A DNA stretch of 64,000 bases from Manihot esculenta. Lineage: Eukaryota > Streptophyta > Magnoliopsida > Malpighiales > Euphorbiaceae. The DNA is taken from the NCBI RefSeq assembly GCF_001659605.2, contig NC_035162.2, forward strand, positions 12,109,248-12,173,247, written 5' to 3'. Shown piece by piece: positions 11,932 to 23,698 of the stretch (its first letter is position 1; each line of letters opens with the position of its first letter). Position numbers and translations under genes: made by a program. The notes below the pieces were generated by a model. The model was given only the letters and a program-made list of their open reading frames with translations, did not search any database and was not told the origin of the DNA.

Positions 11932-11936
11932 GGGTC
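11932..11936. repeat. Target-site duplication GGGGT, right copy (Tk2)
   Basis: Same five bases as 2246-2250. The Tk1 pol sequence (plus-strand GTCTACCTCTATTCCATT) continues from here. Confidence 0.92.
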
Positions 11937-13440
11937 TACCTCTATTCCATTTTCTGACACCACATGCCGCAAGAAAGAGATGCTCCTCAGCTAGAACTCA
12001 TACTTGGAGAACTTGGCATACAAGCCATGTTCCCTCAAGGTCTGCAGAACTATCCTCAGATGATGGGCATGCTCCTCTGCATTCCTGGAATACACTAAGA
12101 TATCATCTATGAAGACAATAACAAAGTGATCCAGGTATTGGCTAAACACTCTATTCATGAGATCCATGAATGCTGCAGGGGCATTGGTTAACCCAAACGG
12201 CATTACAAGGAACTCAAAATGCCCATATCTGGTCCTAAAAGCTGTCTTTGGTACATCCTCTTCTCTGATCCTCAGCTGATGGTACCCCGATCTCAGATCT
12301 ATCTTGGAGAAACAACATGCTCCTGCTAGCTGGTCGAATAGATCGTCGGTCCTTGGCAACGGGTACTTATTCTTGGTAGTGACCTTGTTCAACTGCCTGT
12401 AGTCGATACAAAGTCTAAGGGATCCATCTTTCTTTCTTACAAAGAGCACTGGAGCACCCCAAGGTGAGGTACTCGGTCGGATGAAGCCCTTATCTACCAG
12501 ATCTTGCAACTGTTCTTTCAACTCTTTCAATTCAGCTGGTGCCATCCTGTAGGGAGGAATAGAGATCGGTCTAGTTCCAGGCATTAACTCAATTTCAAAC
12601 TCTATCTCCCTAGCAGGTGGTAGTCCTGGAAGCTCCTCTGGAAAAACATCCTGAAACTCTCTGACAACTGGCACTGAGGCTGGCTCCCTGACTTGTCTAT
12701 CTAGCTCTCTCACATGAGCCACATATCCCTGACATCTCTTCCTAAGCAACCTACGAGCCTGTAGGGCTGATATCAGACCTCTAGGCGTACCCCTCTTGTC
12801 TCCTCTGAAGACGACCTCTGACCCTTTCTGATCTCTGAACCTGACTACCTTATCTCTATAGTCCAAGGTAGCACCGTGGGTAGATAGCCAATCCATCCCT
12901 AGAATGACGTCAAAATCTGTCAAATCTAGAACCACAACGTCGGCGGAGAGGCATCTTCCCTCAACAAAAACTGGACTGAACTGGCAGACTGACTCTGCCA
13001 CTGACGGGTCACACTTGGGTCCACTGACCCATAGGGGACACTCTAACCCAGAGATCATCAGACCTAACCTCTCGACGGCTCTCGGTGCAATAAAAGAATG
13101 AGATGCACCCGGGTCCATTAATGCATACACATCAGAACACCCAATGATGAGATTACCTGACACCACAGTGTTGGATGTGTTAGCCTCCTGCTGTGTCATG
13201 GTGAAGATCCTGGCTGGAGCTGATGGACCTTCACCCCGGGAACCAGAAGAAGAGGCTGCCCCTCTCCCTCTGCCTCTGCCACTGCCCTGTATTGTGGCTG
13301 GAGCTGCTGGCTGTGCCACACTACCCGAAGCTGTCTGCTGGGGCTGACTCATAAAAAGCGCTCTAGGACAATCCCGAGCCATGTGTCCCTCCTAACCACA
13401 TCTGAAGCATATATTAGTCCCAGCCCGACACACTCCCTTG
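11937..13440 (-). pseudogene. Tk1 gag C-terminus, protease and reverse transcriptase (broken)
   Basis: Minus-strand continuation of Tk1 between its two inserts. It encodes the end of the gag zinc knuckle (HMARDCP), a linker rich in Gly, Arg and Ser, a protease ([10 protein letters not shown]), and RT with [11 protein letters not shown] and the catalytic FIDDILVYS. Two nonsense codons are visible: TAG at 13392-13394 inside the zinc knuckle and TAG at 11991-11993 in RT, where the intact relative has Trp. The right edge at 13440 is the CCTTG target of Tk3, and gag resumes at 20485. Confidence 0.92.
13436..13440. repeat. Target-site duplication CCTTG, left copy (Tk3)
   Basis: CCTTG precedes the TGTAACAGCC terminus and recurs at 20480-20484 after the other end of Tk3. 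The interrupted gag is contiguous across them. Confidence 0.93.
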
Positions 13441-15862
13441 TGTAACAGCCCGGAAACCGGTACCTCTCTCTGTAACGGCCCAAACTGCTCGGCGCTAGGA
13501 TCCAGATCGGCTTAAGGCCGCCAGAACCCGTAGCAAGCCTAACCTGAACTCCAAACATCCCATACATGATCCGACTCGACTACTAGTCTTTTAAACTCTT
13601 TCTGTAAAACTACCAGACTTAACCATAATAACAATCAGATACACCAATCTGATATAGCCCCCTGGGCTCACACCAGTAATTCTGTCCATAGAGTCACGGG
13701 ACTCAAACCCGATCTTCTCTCACGGTCTGGTCTTGGGTCAAAGGAATCACACCCTGTCTTCCCTCACAGTTACATTTTATTGGCGTTGTCGCAACACAAC
13801 AGTTATTAAGCCTGGTTTGACTCATTTCTCATCAAGAAACTGAAAACAGGATACATGCATACACAAGGGATAAACAAACACGAGGCAAAGCACATTCGAA
13901 ACCATCTCATACTAACGTACACGCTCTTACATGCTTTTACATATAACTCTTTTCAGTTACATCATGTCCACACTAAGCTATTACACATACAGTCCTTTAA
14001 TCTACACTCTGCTGTTGCTGACTCTCCCCCGCTACTCTGTACCTGCAAAACTGGGATTAAGGGAGTGGGATGAGCTCTAAAGCCCAGTGACTAGAACAGT
14101 AAATAAAACAAGTCAATACCACGTGATCATATGGAATGCATCATATCACAGACAAGCCACATCAAGGATAAACCTGTCACCACATAGTCCCAGTAACTCT
14201 GTGCCAGGGCGTAGAATCGAGCACCTGGTCTTCCTGTCATCGGTACTTACCATTTGCCAGGGCGTAGTCAAAGGCTCCTGGACTTCACATATACCTGCCA
14301 GGGCGTAGTCAAAGGCTCCTGGACTTCACATATACCTGCCAGGGCGTAGTCAAAGGCTCCTGGACTTCCTGTCTGAGACTATTGGATCATTCAGCATTTA
14401 CCCACAACAACAAGTACGTAATGCAATGCGGCATATTCGTGAACTCTAATGCAAGCAACCTACTATATACGCATGATGCATGAACTATGCTGGAAGTAGT
14501 TTATTTCTTAATTAAGGCATTAAGTTTAGTTCCACTCACCTCTGCTCCTCTAGCAGAAAACAGAACGGACTCAGCAACACCTACCACGGATGACCTCCTC
14601 GCTCTCTCGGGTCCAATCCTACACAAAAGGACTCGAATGAATGAGGTGTCAAACACACTCTAACCAATTCTTAAACAACATCCCAAAACCCCTGAAAAAG
14701 CTCCTAACACAATCACATAAAGCATGCAAAAGAAAAGCTAGACAGAACACATTCGGCAGCAGGTTCGGCGGCCGAATGCCCTGTCCAGAGCCGAAACTCG
14801 CATACTTTCGGCGGCCGAATCTCCACTTTCGGCTGCCGAACCCTTTCGGGGGCAAAGTTCGGGGGCCACAACATACTCCAGAGACGAAAGTCTCTAACCT
14901 TCGGCGGCACCTTCGGCGGCCGAAACCCCTAAACAGAGCTGAACCTTAAAACACTCGGGGCAAGCTGTGGCAGCCTAAGCCACCATGCAAGAGGTTCGGC
15001 GGCCGAATGCTCCTTCGGCTGCCGAACCTGAGTTCTTCAAGAACTCAGCTTCACCCGCAACCTCGCTCCTCCATCCTTTCCACCTCTCTAAACATGCATA
15101 ACACAACTCCTTAACACACATATACTCAAGTATATGAACAAAGGGGTCTAAAACTAACGTACAACCCCAACAAAACAACAAACATAACACATATACAAGC
15201 TTTTATACATCACTCATCAACACTCATCAAACACTCAACTTACACCCTATACATGCAATTCTACCCTTAACCTCTTTAAAAGCTGGTAGAAAACAGTAAA
15301 ACAAATCAAAAGCTGCCCTTACCTCCTGAAAACAGAAGCTGATCAATCCTGAACCTAAGGACATGCACCACCTTCCCTTCACCTTCTCCACCCTACCAAA
15401 CCTCTCTTTTTCACTCAAACCCTTCACCATCAACCCATTAAAACGTTACAAGGTGATAAAACCAAAGCAAGTGACTCAGGGAGGACATGGCCTCACCTCA
15501 GGACGTGAAAGGAACAGAAATCCATCCATTTCACCGACTGGAGGCGTTGAAATTGAGGGCTGGCCGACTCACCTTCGGCTGCCAAACCTGCATGCAAAAC
15601 CATGCAACGTTCGGGGGCCGAACATGACCTTCGGAAGCCGAATCTAACCACTTTCGGCGGCCGAACATTACCTTCGGCGGCCGAACATGGCAAAAGTCCC
15701 CATAGTCTTTTCTCTTCGTAACTTCATCCAAACCTCATGCAAAACATATAAACTACTGAAAACATTTTCGAAAACATTCTTTTACCCTTCGAAACACCAC
15801 TGACATCCTCGCATTCCACCGGACGGTAAGAATTCCGATGCCTAATCTAGCCGGGTATTACA
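13441..15862 (-). repeat. Tk3 3' LTR (2422 bp)
   Basis: Runs (plus strand) from TGTAACAGCC to GGGTATTACA and is followed by the reversed polypurine tract ATCTTCCCCCC. It contains a four-unit cassette array at 14201-14368 and numerous TTCGGCGGCCGAA motifs near 14750-15030 and 15580-15690. Close to the outer end a second TGTAAC terminus-like copy (TGTAACGGCCC, 13471) is present. Confidence 0.92.
14201..14368 (-). repeat. Four-unit LTR cassette repeat in Tk3 (left LTR)
   Basis: Four units bounded on the plus strand by CCAGGGCGTAG and CTCCTGGACT (the first ends ACCTGGTCTT). The same array is in the right LTR at about 18820-18985. Confidence 0.85.
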
Positions 15863-17143
15863 ATCTTCCCCCCTTTAAAAACATTCGTCCTCGAATGTTA
15901 AAAACAAACAAACAAGTCAACAATCAAGAACGAAAGCTATTCCTAAACTTTACAGCTTCCGCTGTGCTACTCTGATCCTTACTCCTATTTCTCTTTATCC
16001 TCTCTATACTAATCTCTTTTCTAACTTTCACATTCACATTCTAACTCTCAATAGAAAATACTCAAATCTCAGTTTGATCTAGGAAAACCACAATCGATCC
16101 TTACTCGCTGTTCTTCTTAGCTCAAGCTATACTTAGTCACCATTGACAGGTACTATAAAGCTCAAGGATTCATCCTTCGTTTCCCATCACAACTCTGGAA
16201 CATTCCAGGGTGAGGTACTAAGTCAGATAAACCTCCTTAGCTACCTAGCTTCCATACTGGACACATCTAGTACATACGAGCAACGGCACTGAGGCTGATT
16301 CCCTGACCTGATTGCAAACCTTGCTCACAAGAGCAAGAACTGAAACACTATGAGCTTACGGGGCTGACACCAACTTCTAGGCATCCCTATACTCTGTCCT
16401 CTCTAAGGACTCACTCTGATCCATCCTAGCCGCTATACTCTGAACTTTCCTACCTTGTCTCTGCAGACACAGGTAGTACCTCGAGTAGCTAGCCAATCCG
16501 CCCTAGATTGACATCACTAGTCAACTCTAGAACCATAAGGTCAGCTGGATTGTATCCACTACTCTCACATGCTCTGAACTGAACCGACAGACTGACTCTG
16601 CCACAGATGGATCACACTCGGGTCTACGCACCCAAAGAAAACTCGCTAATGCCCAGAAGTCATCAAACCCACCCTAGCAAAGGCTCACAAACAGAAAGGT
16701 AAGCGAAACACTAGGGTCCAAAGCAAATAGCATACACATCCAAACACTTCCAGTGAACGTACCTAACGTCACCGTGTTGAATGTGATAGCCTCCTATAGA
16801 ATCAGGGTGAAGATCCAACTAACGCTAACGGAACTTCCCTCGGGAATCTACAGAAGAAAAGAAGAACACTTTTCTCTGCCTCAACTACCACCTATTCCCA
16901 GACTGCCTCTACTCTCTTTCTACACTTAGTCTCTCTTCTTTTCTCTTTCTTTTACTCGAAACTATCTTCTATTGTACTGTCTCTCTATGAGATGAAAAGA
17001 TCACTCGTACTAGAACTGCACGTATCAACTCAAGGTTACCACATCTCATAGCAATTCTCTCTCTTTAACTTTTCTTTCGTTCACTAATCTCTCGCTATTC
17101 CCTTTCCTCAGAATTCCTATTTCTTACTTGCTACTCTAATCAT
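15863..17143 (-). pseudogene. Decayed protease/RT remnant in Tk3
   Basis: No long frame survives, but stretches are recognisable by nucleotide similarity to intact Tk elements. Near 16210-16235 it resembles the RT N-terminal region (plus-strand CCAGGGTGAGGTACTAAGTC). Near 16480-16620 it resembles protease and its flanks, and near 16790-16850 the gag-protease linker. Many substitutions and small indels separate it from Tk5. The 5-20 bp next to the LTR at 15863 is a reversed polypurine tract. RNase H, integrase and the chromodomain are absent. Confidence 0.7.
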
Positions 17144-17779
17144 CTAACTCTGTTTTCTTCTACTAATCGCACAACATAGAGACAGCAGACTATGCAAAAA
17201 CATAAACATACCTGGCACCTCTGTGTCAAATGTGGCTGCCTCCTGCTGAACAGGTCTACCAGAAAATGTTCGCTGGGATTGAACTATCCAAGGCGCAACA
17301 GGACACTCACGTATCATATGCCCTTCCTGACCACACCTATAACATCCTGCTATCCCTACACGACAGACTCTCTTCTGCAACCTTCCACACCTCAGACATT
17401 TTGATCTACCTATACCAGAACTCGGACCAGCATCACGATACACCCTAGGGTTTATCCTATTCCACTCCTTTTTCTTTGACCCTGTAAGGCCTCTAACTGT
17501 TTTCTTTTTATCTCTCCCCCACTTCACTCCTTTCCAAGTAGCTGTACTCCAAGTGGAGGGATCATTCTCTCCTATACCTGAAAGTCTGGAATCCTTGGCC
17601 TGCATATCCTCTAAAGATTCTTTGTCCATATTCACCTGCAAACCTATATCCCTTCTTTGCACATCCACTTCCATCTCTTTCCTATCTCCAGTTACTCTCT
17701 CCAAATCCATTCCTTCCCTGCTTTCATCAAACGACCCTTCAGATGGATCTGACTCAATTTGAGGACTAATTCCACTCAT
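17144..17779 (-). CDS. Tk3 short gag-like protein with zinc knuckle
   Basis: Starting at the ATG at 17779 (family position: just after a TTTCAG acceptor-like tract), the frame gives about 211 residues. The first 110 are acidic, Glu/Asp-rich and unlike other Tk gags. The central capsid-like domain (AREWF, FEQLRQT) is missing. Residues about 120-165 match the Tk nucleocapsid: CLRCGRLQKRVC followed by the CCHC knuckle [14 protein letters not shown]. The last 40 residues are probably frame noise. It could be a deleted gag that keeps only RNA binding, or simply debris; I cannot tell whether it is expressed. Confidence 0.6.
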   Translation of the reverse strand: MSGISPQIESDPSEGSFDESREGMDLERVTGDRKEMEVDVQRRDIGLQVNMDKESLEDMQAKDSRLSGIGENDPSTWSTATWKGVKWGRDKKKTVRGLTGSKKKEWNRINPRVYRDAGPSSGIGRSKCLRCGRLQKRVCRVGIAGCYRCGQEGHMIRECPVAPWIVQSQRTFSGRPVQQEAATFDTEVPGMFMFLHSLLSLCCAISRRKQS

Positions 17780-18045
17780 CTTAGCTCTTCTGAAACACAA
17801 AACACAAATAAGCAAACATTAGCACACATAGAGTTCATATGCCAGACACATGAACATAGAACATATACATGCATAGCATACATCATAGCATTTCACATCA
17901 TTATGCAAAACAAAACGTAACACCCTAGTGGACATGATTTTACTTATTGTGCTTGCCTTTCTATGTCTGAAGCAACCTCTTTCCGATGTGGGATCTCTAA
18001 TCCTTGCACAAACATGCTCACACACCGTACTTTTGAGGAACCTAT

Positions 18046-18057
18046 GCTCTGATACCA
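18046..18057 (-). other. Primer-binding site of Tk3
   Basis: Minus-strand TGGTATCAGAGC lies two bases inside the right LTR, as expected for an initiator tRNA-Met primer. Its presence means Tk3 keeps this cis requirement for reverse transcription. Confidence 0.88.
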
Positions 18058-18059
18058 CC

Positions 18060-20479
18060 TGTAACAGCCCGGAAACCGGTACCTCTCTGTAACAGCCCAA
18101 ACTGCTCGGCGCTAGGATCCAGATCGGCTTAAGGCCGCCAGAACCCGTAGCAAGCCTAACCTGAACTCCAAACATCCCATACATGATCCGACTCGACTAC
18201 TAGTCTTTTAAACTCTTTCTGTAAAACTACCAGACTTAACCATAATAACAATCAGATACACCAATCTGATATAGCCCCCTGGGCTCACACCAGTAATTCT
18301 GTCCATAGAGTCACGGGACTCAAACCCGATCTTCTCTCACGGTCTGGTCTTGGGTCAAAGGAATCACACCCTGTCTTCCCTCACAGTTACATTTTACTGG
18401 CGTTGTCGCAACACAACAGTTATTAAGCCTGGTTTGACTCATTTCTCATCAAGAAACTGAAAACAGGATACATGCATACACAAGGGATAAACAAACACGA
18501 GGCAAAGCACATTCGAAACCATCTCATACTAACGTACACGCTCTTACATGCTTTTACATATAACTCTTTTCAGTTACATCATGTCCACACTAAGCTATTA
18601 CACATACAGTCCTTTAATCTACACTCTGCTGTTGCTGACTCTCCCCCGCTACTCTGTACCTGCAAAACTGGGATTAAGGGAGTGGGATGAGCTCTAAAGC
18701 CCAGTGAGTAGAACAGTAAATAAAACAAGTCAATACCACGTGATCATATGGAATGCATCATATCACAGACAAGCCACATCAAGGATAAACCTGTCACCAC
18801 ATAGTCCCAGTAACTTTGTGCCAGGGCGTAGAATCGAGCACCTGGTCTTCCTGTCATCGGTACTTACCATTTGCCAGGGCGTAGTCAAAGGCTCCTGGAC
18901 TTCACATATACCTGCCAGGGCGTAGTCAAAGGCTCCTGGACTTCACATATACCTGCCAGGGCGTAGTCAAAGGCTCCTGGACTTCCTGTCTGAGACTATT
19001 GGATCATTCAGCATTTACCCACAACAACAAGTACGTAATGCAATGCGGCATATTCGTGAACTCTAATGCAAGCAACCTACTATATACGCATGATGCATGA
19101 ACTATGCTGGAAGTAGTTTATTTCTTAATTAAGGCATTAAGTTTAGTTCCACTCACCTCTGCTCCTCTAGCAGAAAATAGAACGGACTCAGCAACACCTA
19201 CCACGGATGACCTCCTCGCTCTCTCGGGTCCAATCCTACACAAAAGGACTCGAATGAATGAGGTGTCAAACACACTCTAACCAATTCTTAAACAACATCC
19301 CAAAACCCCTGAAAAAGCTCCTAACACAATCACATAAAGCATGCAAAAGAAAAGCTAGACAGAACACATTCGGCAGCAGGTTCGGCGGCCGAATGCCCTG
19401 TCCAGAGCCGAAACTCGCATACTTTCGGCGGCCGAATCTCCACTTTCGGCTGCCGAACCCTTTCGGGGGCAAAGTTCGGGGGCCACAACATACTCCAGAG
19501 ACGAAAGTCTCTAACCTTCGGCGGCACCTTCGGCGGCCGAAACCCCTAAACAGAGCCGAACCTTAAAACACTCGGGGCAAGCTGTGGCAGCCTAAGCCAC
19601 CATGCAAGAGGTTCGGCGGCCGAATGCTCCTTCGGCTGCCGAACCTGAGTTCTTCAAGAACTCAGCTTCACCCGCAACCTCGCTCCTCCATCCTTTCCAC
19701 CTCTCTAAACATGCATAACACAACTCCTTAACACACATATACTCAAGTATATGAACAAAGGGGTCTAAAACTAACGTACAACCCCAACAAAACAACAAAC
19801 ATAACACATATACAAGCTTTTATACATCACTCATCAACACTCATCAAACACTCAACTTACACCCTATACATGCAATTCTACCCTTAACCTCTTTAAAAGC
19901 TGGTAGAAAACAGTAAAACAAATCAAAAGCTGCCCTTACCTCCTGAAAACAGAAGCTGATCAATCCTGAACCTAAGGACATGCACCACCTTCCCTTCACC
20001 TTCTCCACCCTACCAAACCTCTCTTTTTCACTCAAACCCTTCACCATCAACCCATTAAAACGTTACAAGGTGATAAAACCAAAGCAAGTGACTCAGGGAG
20101 GACGTGGCCTCACCTCAGGACGTGAAAGGAATAGAAATCCATCCATTTCACCGACTGGAGGCACTGAAATTGAGGGCTGGCCGACTCACCTTCGGCTGCC
20201 AAACCTGCATGCAAAACCATGCAACGTTCGGGGGCCGAACATGACCTTCGAAAGTCGAATCTAACCACTTTCGGCGGCCGAACATTACCTTCGGCGGCCG
20301 AACATGGCAAAAGTCCCCATAGTCTTTTCTCTTCGCAACTTCATCCAAACCTCATGCAAAACATATAAACTACTGAAAACATTTTCGAAAACATTCTTTT
20401 ACCCTTCAAAACACCACTGACATCCTCGCATTCCACCGGACGGTAAGAATTCCGATGCCTAATCTAGCCGGGTATTACA
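18060..20479 (-). repeat. Tk3 5' LTR (2420 bp)
   Basis: Near-identical partner of 13441-15862. It begins TGTAACAGCC and ends GGGTATTACA, followed by the CCTTG duplication. Differences noted by eye include CTCTCTCT versus CTCTCT near the start and single substitutions around 18705, 20225 and 20335. Confidence 0.92.
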
Positions 20480-20484
20480 CCTTG
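20480..20484. repeat. Target-site duplication CCTTG, right copy (Tk3)
   Basis: Matches 13436-13440. Tk1 gag continues leftward-coding from here. Confidence 0.93.
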
Positions 20485-21794
20485 TGTGGCCTCCCATACC
20501 TTAGGCATTCTGTACTATCTGAGCCTGAACTCGAGCCACCGCCTAGTCCCAGACTGGATTTCAACTTGTTCCAGAACTTGTTCTTCTTCGGCTTCTTGGT
20601 GGTACTATCCCACCTCTTGCTACCTGAGCTCTGAGAAGAGGGACCTGACCCTCCTCTGCCTGGGGTCTTAACCCTTGAAGACTGGGTCACTGACTGCTTC
20701 ACTGACCCCTCAATTATGGCACTAGCCTCCATCCTTCGAGCCATATCTACCACAGTATGGAAGCTTTCCCTCTCAACTGACTGGATCAATGAGGAGTACA
20801 TAGAATGCAGTTTCATAAGATATCTCTTGGCCTTATTTGCATCTGTATCTAGAGTTTGCCCTGCAAAAGGCAATAGCTCCAATAATTTATCCGTGTACTC
20901 CTCTACACTCATATGCTCTGTCTGCCTCAGCTGCTCAAATTCTATCATCTTCAGTTCTCTGGAACTGTCTGGAAAAGCCCATCCAGCAAACTCATTTGCA
21001 AATTCCTCCCATGTCATGCCGTCTAGTCTCGGGTCCACATAGCACTTGAACCATTCCCGTGCCTTCTTGCACTTTAGAGTGAACCCCGCCATCTGAATGG
21101 CCCTACTGTCATCTGCTCCTAGCTCATCAGTTATCATCTTTACTATCCTCAGGTACTCAAAGGGATCATCCCTTGACTTGTATTTGGGAGCATCCAGCTT
21201 AAGGTAATCTGTCATCTTCACCTTGCTCCCACCAACTGAGCTAGGTCTAGGAGGTTGAGCAACTGGGGCTGCTGGTTCTGTAGGTGGTGGAGGTGGGGGT
21301 GCGGCATTCCCCGAGGTGGGGTTTGCTGGGTGAGGATAGAAGGGTGAGGGTGGATAAGCTGGGTACTGTGGGTAAGGTAGATAGAAAGGTGGATAAGGCA
21401 TGTAGGTAGGGTAGGGGCTAAAGCTGGAGTAATCCGATGTGCTCCCCATCGGATACCCTGAACCCTGTGGGAAGGGCGGATAATGGGGTGGAAAACCATA
21501 CCCCGAGGCCTGAGCGCCTCCTTGTGACTCCTCTGTCCCTTCTTCCGACATGCTAACATCCAGATTCCCATCCCTCCTCTGATCCTCTTCCATAACCTCC
21601 CTCACATCAAAAGAACTTCCTCCTCTATCTGTCCCCCTTCTGCTAGTATCAAAAGACCTTTTAGGGTCCCTTGACACTCTTTCTCTGTTTGCTCTACATG
21701 ACATTGCCCTAGGCAATGCAGGAGGACGGGCATCAGTGCCCTCGTCCTGGGGTGGTACTCCAGTCAATCGTGCAGATCGACGGGTTCCTCTCAT
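20485..21794 (-). pseudogene. Tk1 gag, N-terminal and capsid part, interrupted by Tk3
   Basis: Start taken at the ATG at 21794 ([19 protein letters not shown]), preceded by a TTTTTCAG tract. It shows an acidic/basic N-terminus, a Pro/Tyr-rich repeat region (residues about 100-160), a capsid-like gag domain (KLDAPKYKSRDDPFEYL, AREWF, FEQLRQTEHMSVEEY) and a basic Lys/Arg-rich tract (KKPKKNKFW). It stops at the zinc-knuckle region (CLRYGRPHK, with a Tyr where relatives have Cys), where Tk3 is inserted; the rest is at 13440 and leftward. Not translatable as one protein. Confidence 0.9.
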
Positions 21795-22050
21795 CCTGTT
21801 TTCTGAAAAACAGCACATACACATAGAACATCAGCATCATATGGTTCATGTGGAAACACATGAACCTGCATCATATACACATCATACATGTCATAGCATT
21901 AATGCACATGCGTATCATCATGGCATTTCACATCATCATACAAGAAAGGACTCAACATCCTATCCTAGTGGACATGAACTTTCCTATTGTGCTTGACCTT
22001 CTATAACATCTATGAGCCCGACACGCTAGGTCCGACCATATGAACCTAGG

Positions 22051-22062
22051 GCTCTGATACCA
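22051..22062 (-). other. Primer-binding site of Tk1
   Basis: Minus-strand TGGTATCAGAGC lies three bases inside the 5' LTR start at 22066. Confidence 0.88.
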
Positions 22063-22703
22063 CTCTGTAACGACCCGAAAACCGGACCGCTACCTGCGCT
22101 AGGATCCAGATCGGCTTAAGGCCGCCGGGACCCGTAGCAAGCCTAACATAACTCCTGTGAACCTGTTTAATCCCATACATGATCAACAACTTACATAAAA
22201 ATTAAAACTTTTCTTTCCTTTTCCAAGCTTAACCTGTGCATGCACATAACTATAAATATAAACCTCCACTGGAGCCCTCATCAAATGCTCCAATGGGGTA
22301 TCTCATCATATATTAAGCTTGGACTATCATGAACATCATCATAAAACATTCTATAGATCATGTGTATAAAAGGGATTACAACATACATAGGGTCAAACAC
22401 ACTCTCTAATCCTCAATGTCATCATTACATTTCTTAACATAACTATACATAACATTACATTACAATCTCAATCATGTCCACATCTAACTAATACATAAAA
22501 CTGACTTTTACTCCTGCTGACCTCCTGGTCTACCCTGTACCTGCACACCTGGGGGTTAGGGGAGAGGGGTGAGCTATAAAGCCCAGTGAGAAGAATAGTA
22601 AAAACATTAAATTACAAATCATGCTGTCATGAAATGCAACACATCACAAACATATCACATCAAGGATGAACTTGTCACCAATAGCCCTCTACAGTGTCCA
22701 ACT

Positions 22704-22851
22704 GTGCCAGGGGCGTAGAATGGGCCTCACTGGTCTTTCTCTTACATAACATAACATAACATGGTCCAACTGTGCCAGGGGCGTAGAATGGGCCTCACTG
22801 GTCTTTCTCTTACTCTGTGCCAGGGGGTAGAATGGGCCTCACTGGTCTTCC
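22704..22851 (-). repeat. Three-unit LTR cassette repeat in Tk1
   Basis: Units on the plus strand start GTGCCAGGGG and end CACTGGTCTT, with the core CGTAGAATGGGCCT. The sequence differs from the Tk2 units, but the complementary CCAG/CTGG ends and the position in the LTR are kept. Confidence 0.85.
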
Positions 22852-23698
22852 ATACCGTATCTCATATCATGGTGAGGACTACAGGATCATCCAACATTCA
22901 TCCACATCAACAGTATATTATGCAATGCAACATATTCGTGAATTCTAATGCAAGCAACCTAGAATATCACATGGCATTCATGATGCGTGAATCATGCTAA
23001 AACATTCATTATTTAATTTAAAACATAAGGTTTATTCCACTCACCTCTGGCTAGCTCTGACAAGACTCTGTAGCAGCTGACTCACTGTTGGGGTCCTCGG
23101 TTCCTCGGGTCCGAACCTACACAGGTGGACTCAAATGAGGGACCAAACATACATGAACATAACTCTAAACTACTCCCCAAAAACCCCCTAGAACATCATG
23201 AAACAACCATAGAAAAACATGCAAGAAATGGCTGAACAGGGCACTTTCGGCGGCAGGTTCGGCGGCCGAAAGTCCCTCCAGAGCCGAAAGTCAGGCAGGT
23301 TCGGCGGCACCTTCGGCGGCCGAAACTCCCAGACAGAGACGAAACTCATGCATGTTCGGGGGCACCTTCGGCGGCCGAACCTCCCAGACAAAGACGAAAG
23401 TCTTCTTTCGGGGGCAGGCTTCGGCAGCCGAATGCTGCCTCCACAAGAGGGTTCGGCGGCAGAAAGTTCTTTCGGCTGCCGAACCTGGTTTCTCCCAAAA
23501 GGGTAGAAACTCAGCTCCAACATGCACAAACGCCTCCCAAACCTCCAAATCATGCATAAGCCTATTCTACAACATACATACTCAAGCATACAAGCTCCTA
23601 GGGGCTTCAAACTAACTTAAACCCCAACTACAACACATCAAACACACATACACAAGCCACATTGCTCAAAAACTCATCAAAACCCATAAACTCAACCT

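Larger units (their letters stand above)
13441..20479 (-). mobile_element. Tk3: non-autonomous gypsy derivative nested in Tk1 gag
   Basis: 7039-bp minus-strand element with LTRs of 2422 and 2420 bp, a primer site, a polypurine tract and the CCTTG duplication. The internal region is only about 2.2 kb. It holds a short gag-like frame and decayed remnants of protease/RT, and has no RNase H or integrase. The two LTRs differ only by scattered substitutions and one CT repeat difference near 13467. The element therefore inserted fairly recently although it cannot make its own enzymes. Confidence 0.93.

Noticed and set aside
14201..14368. Regular repeats in LTRs as a possible CRISPR array
   Set aside because: Eukaryotic retrotransposon context, only 3-4 units, no unique spacers and no cas genes.
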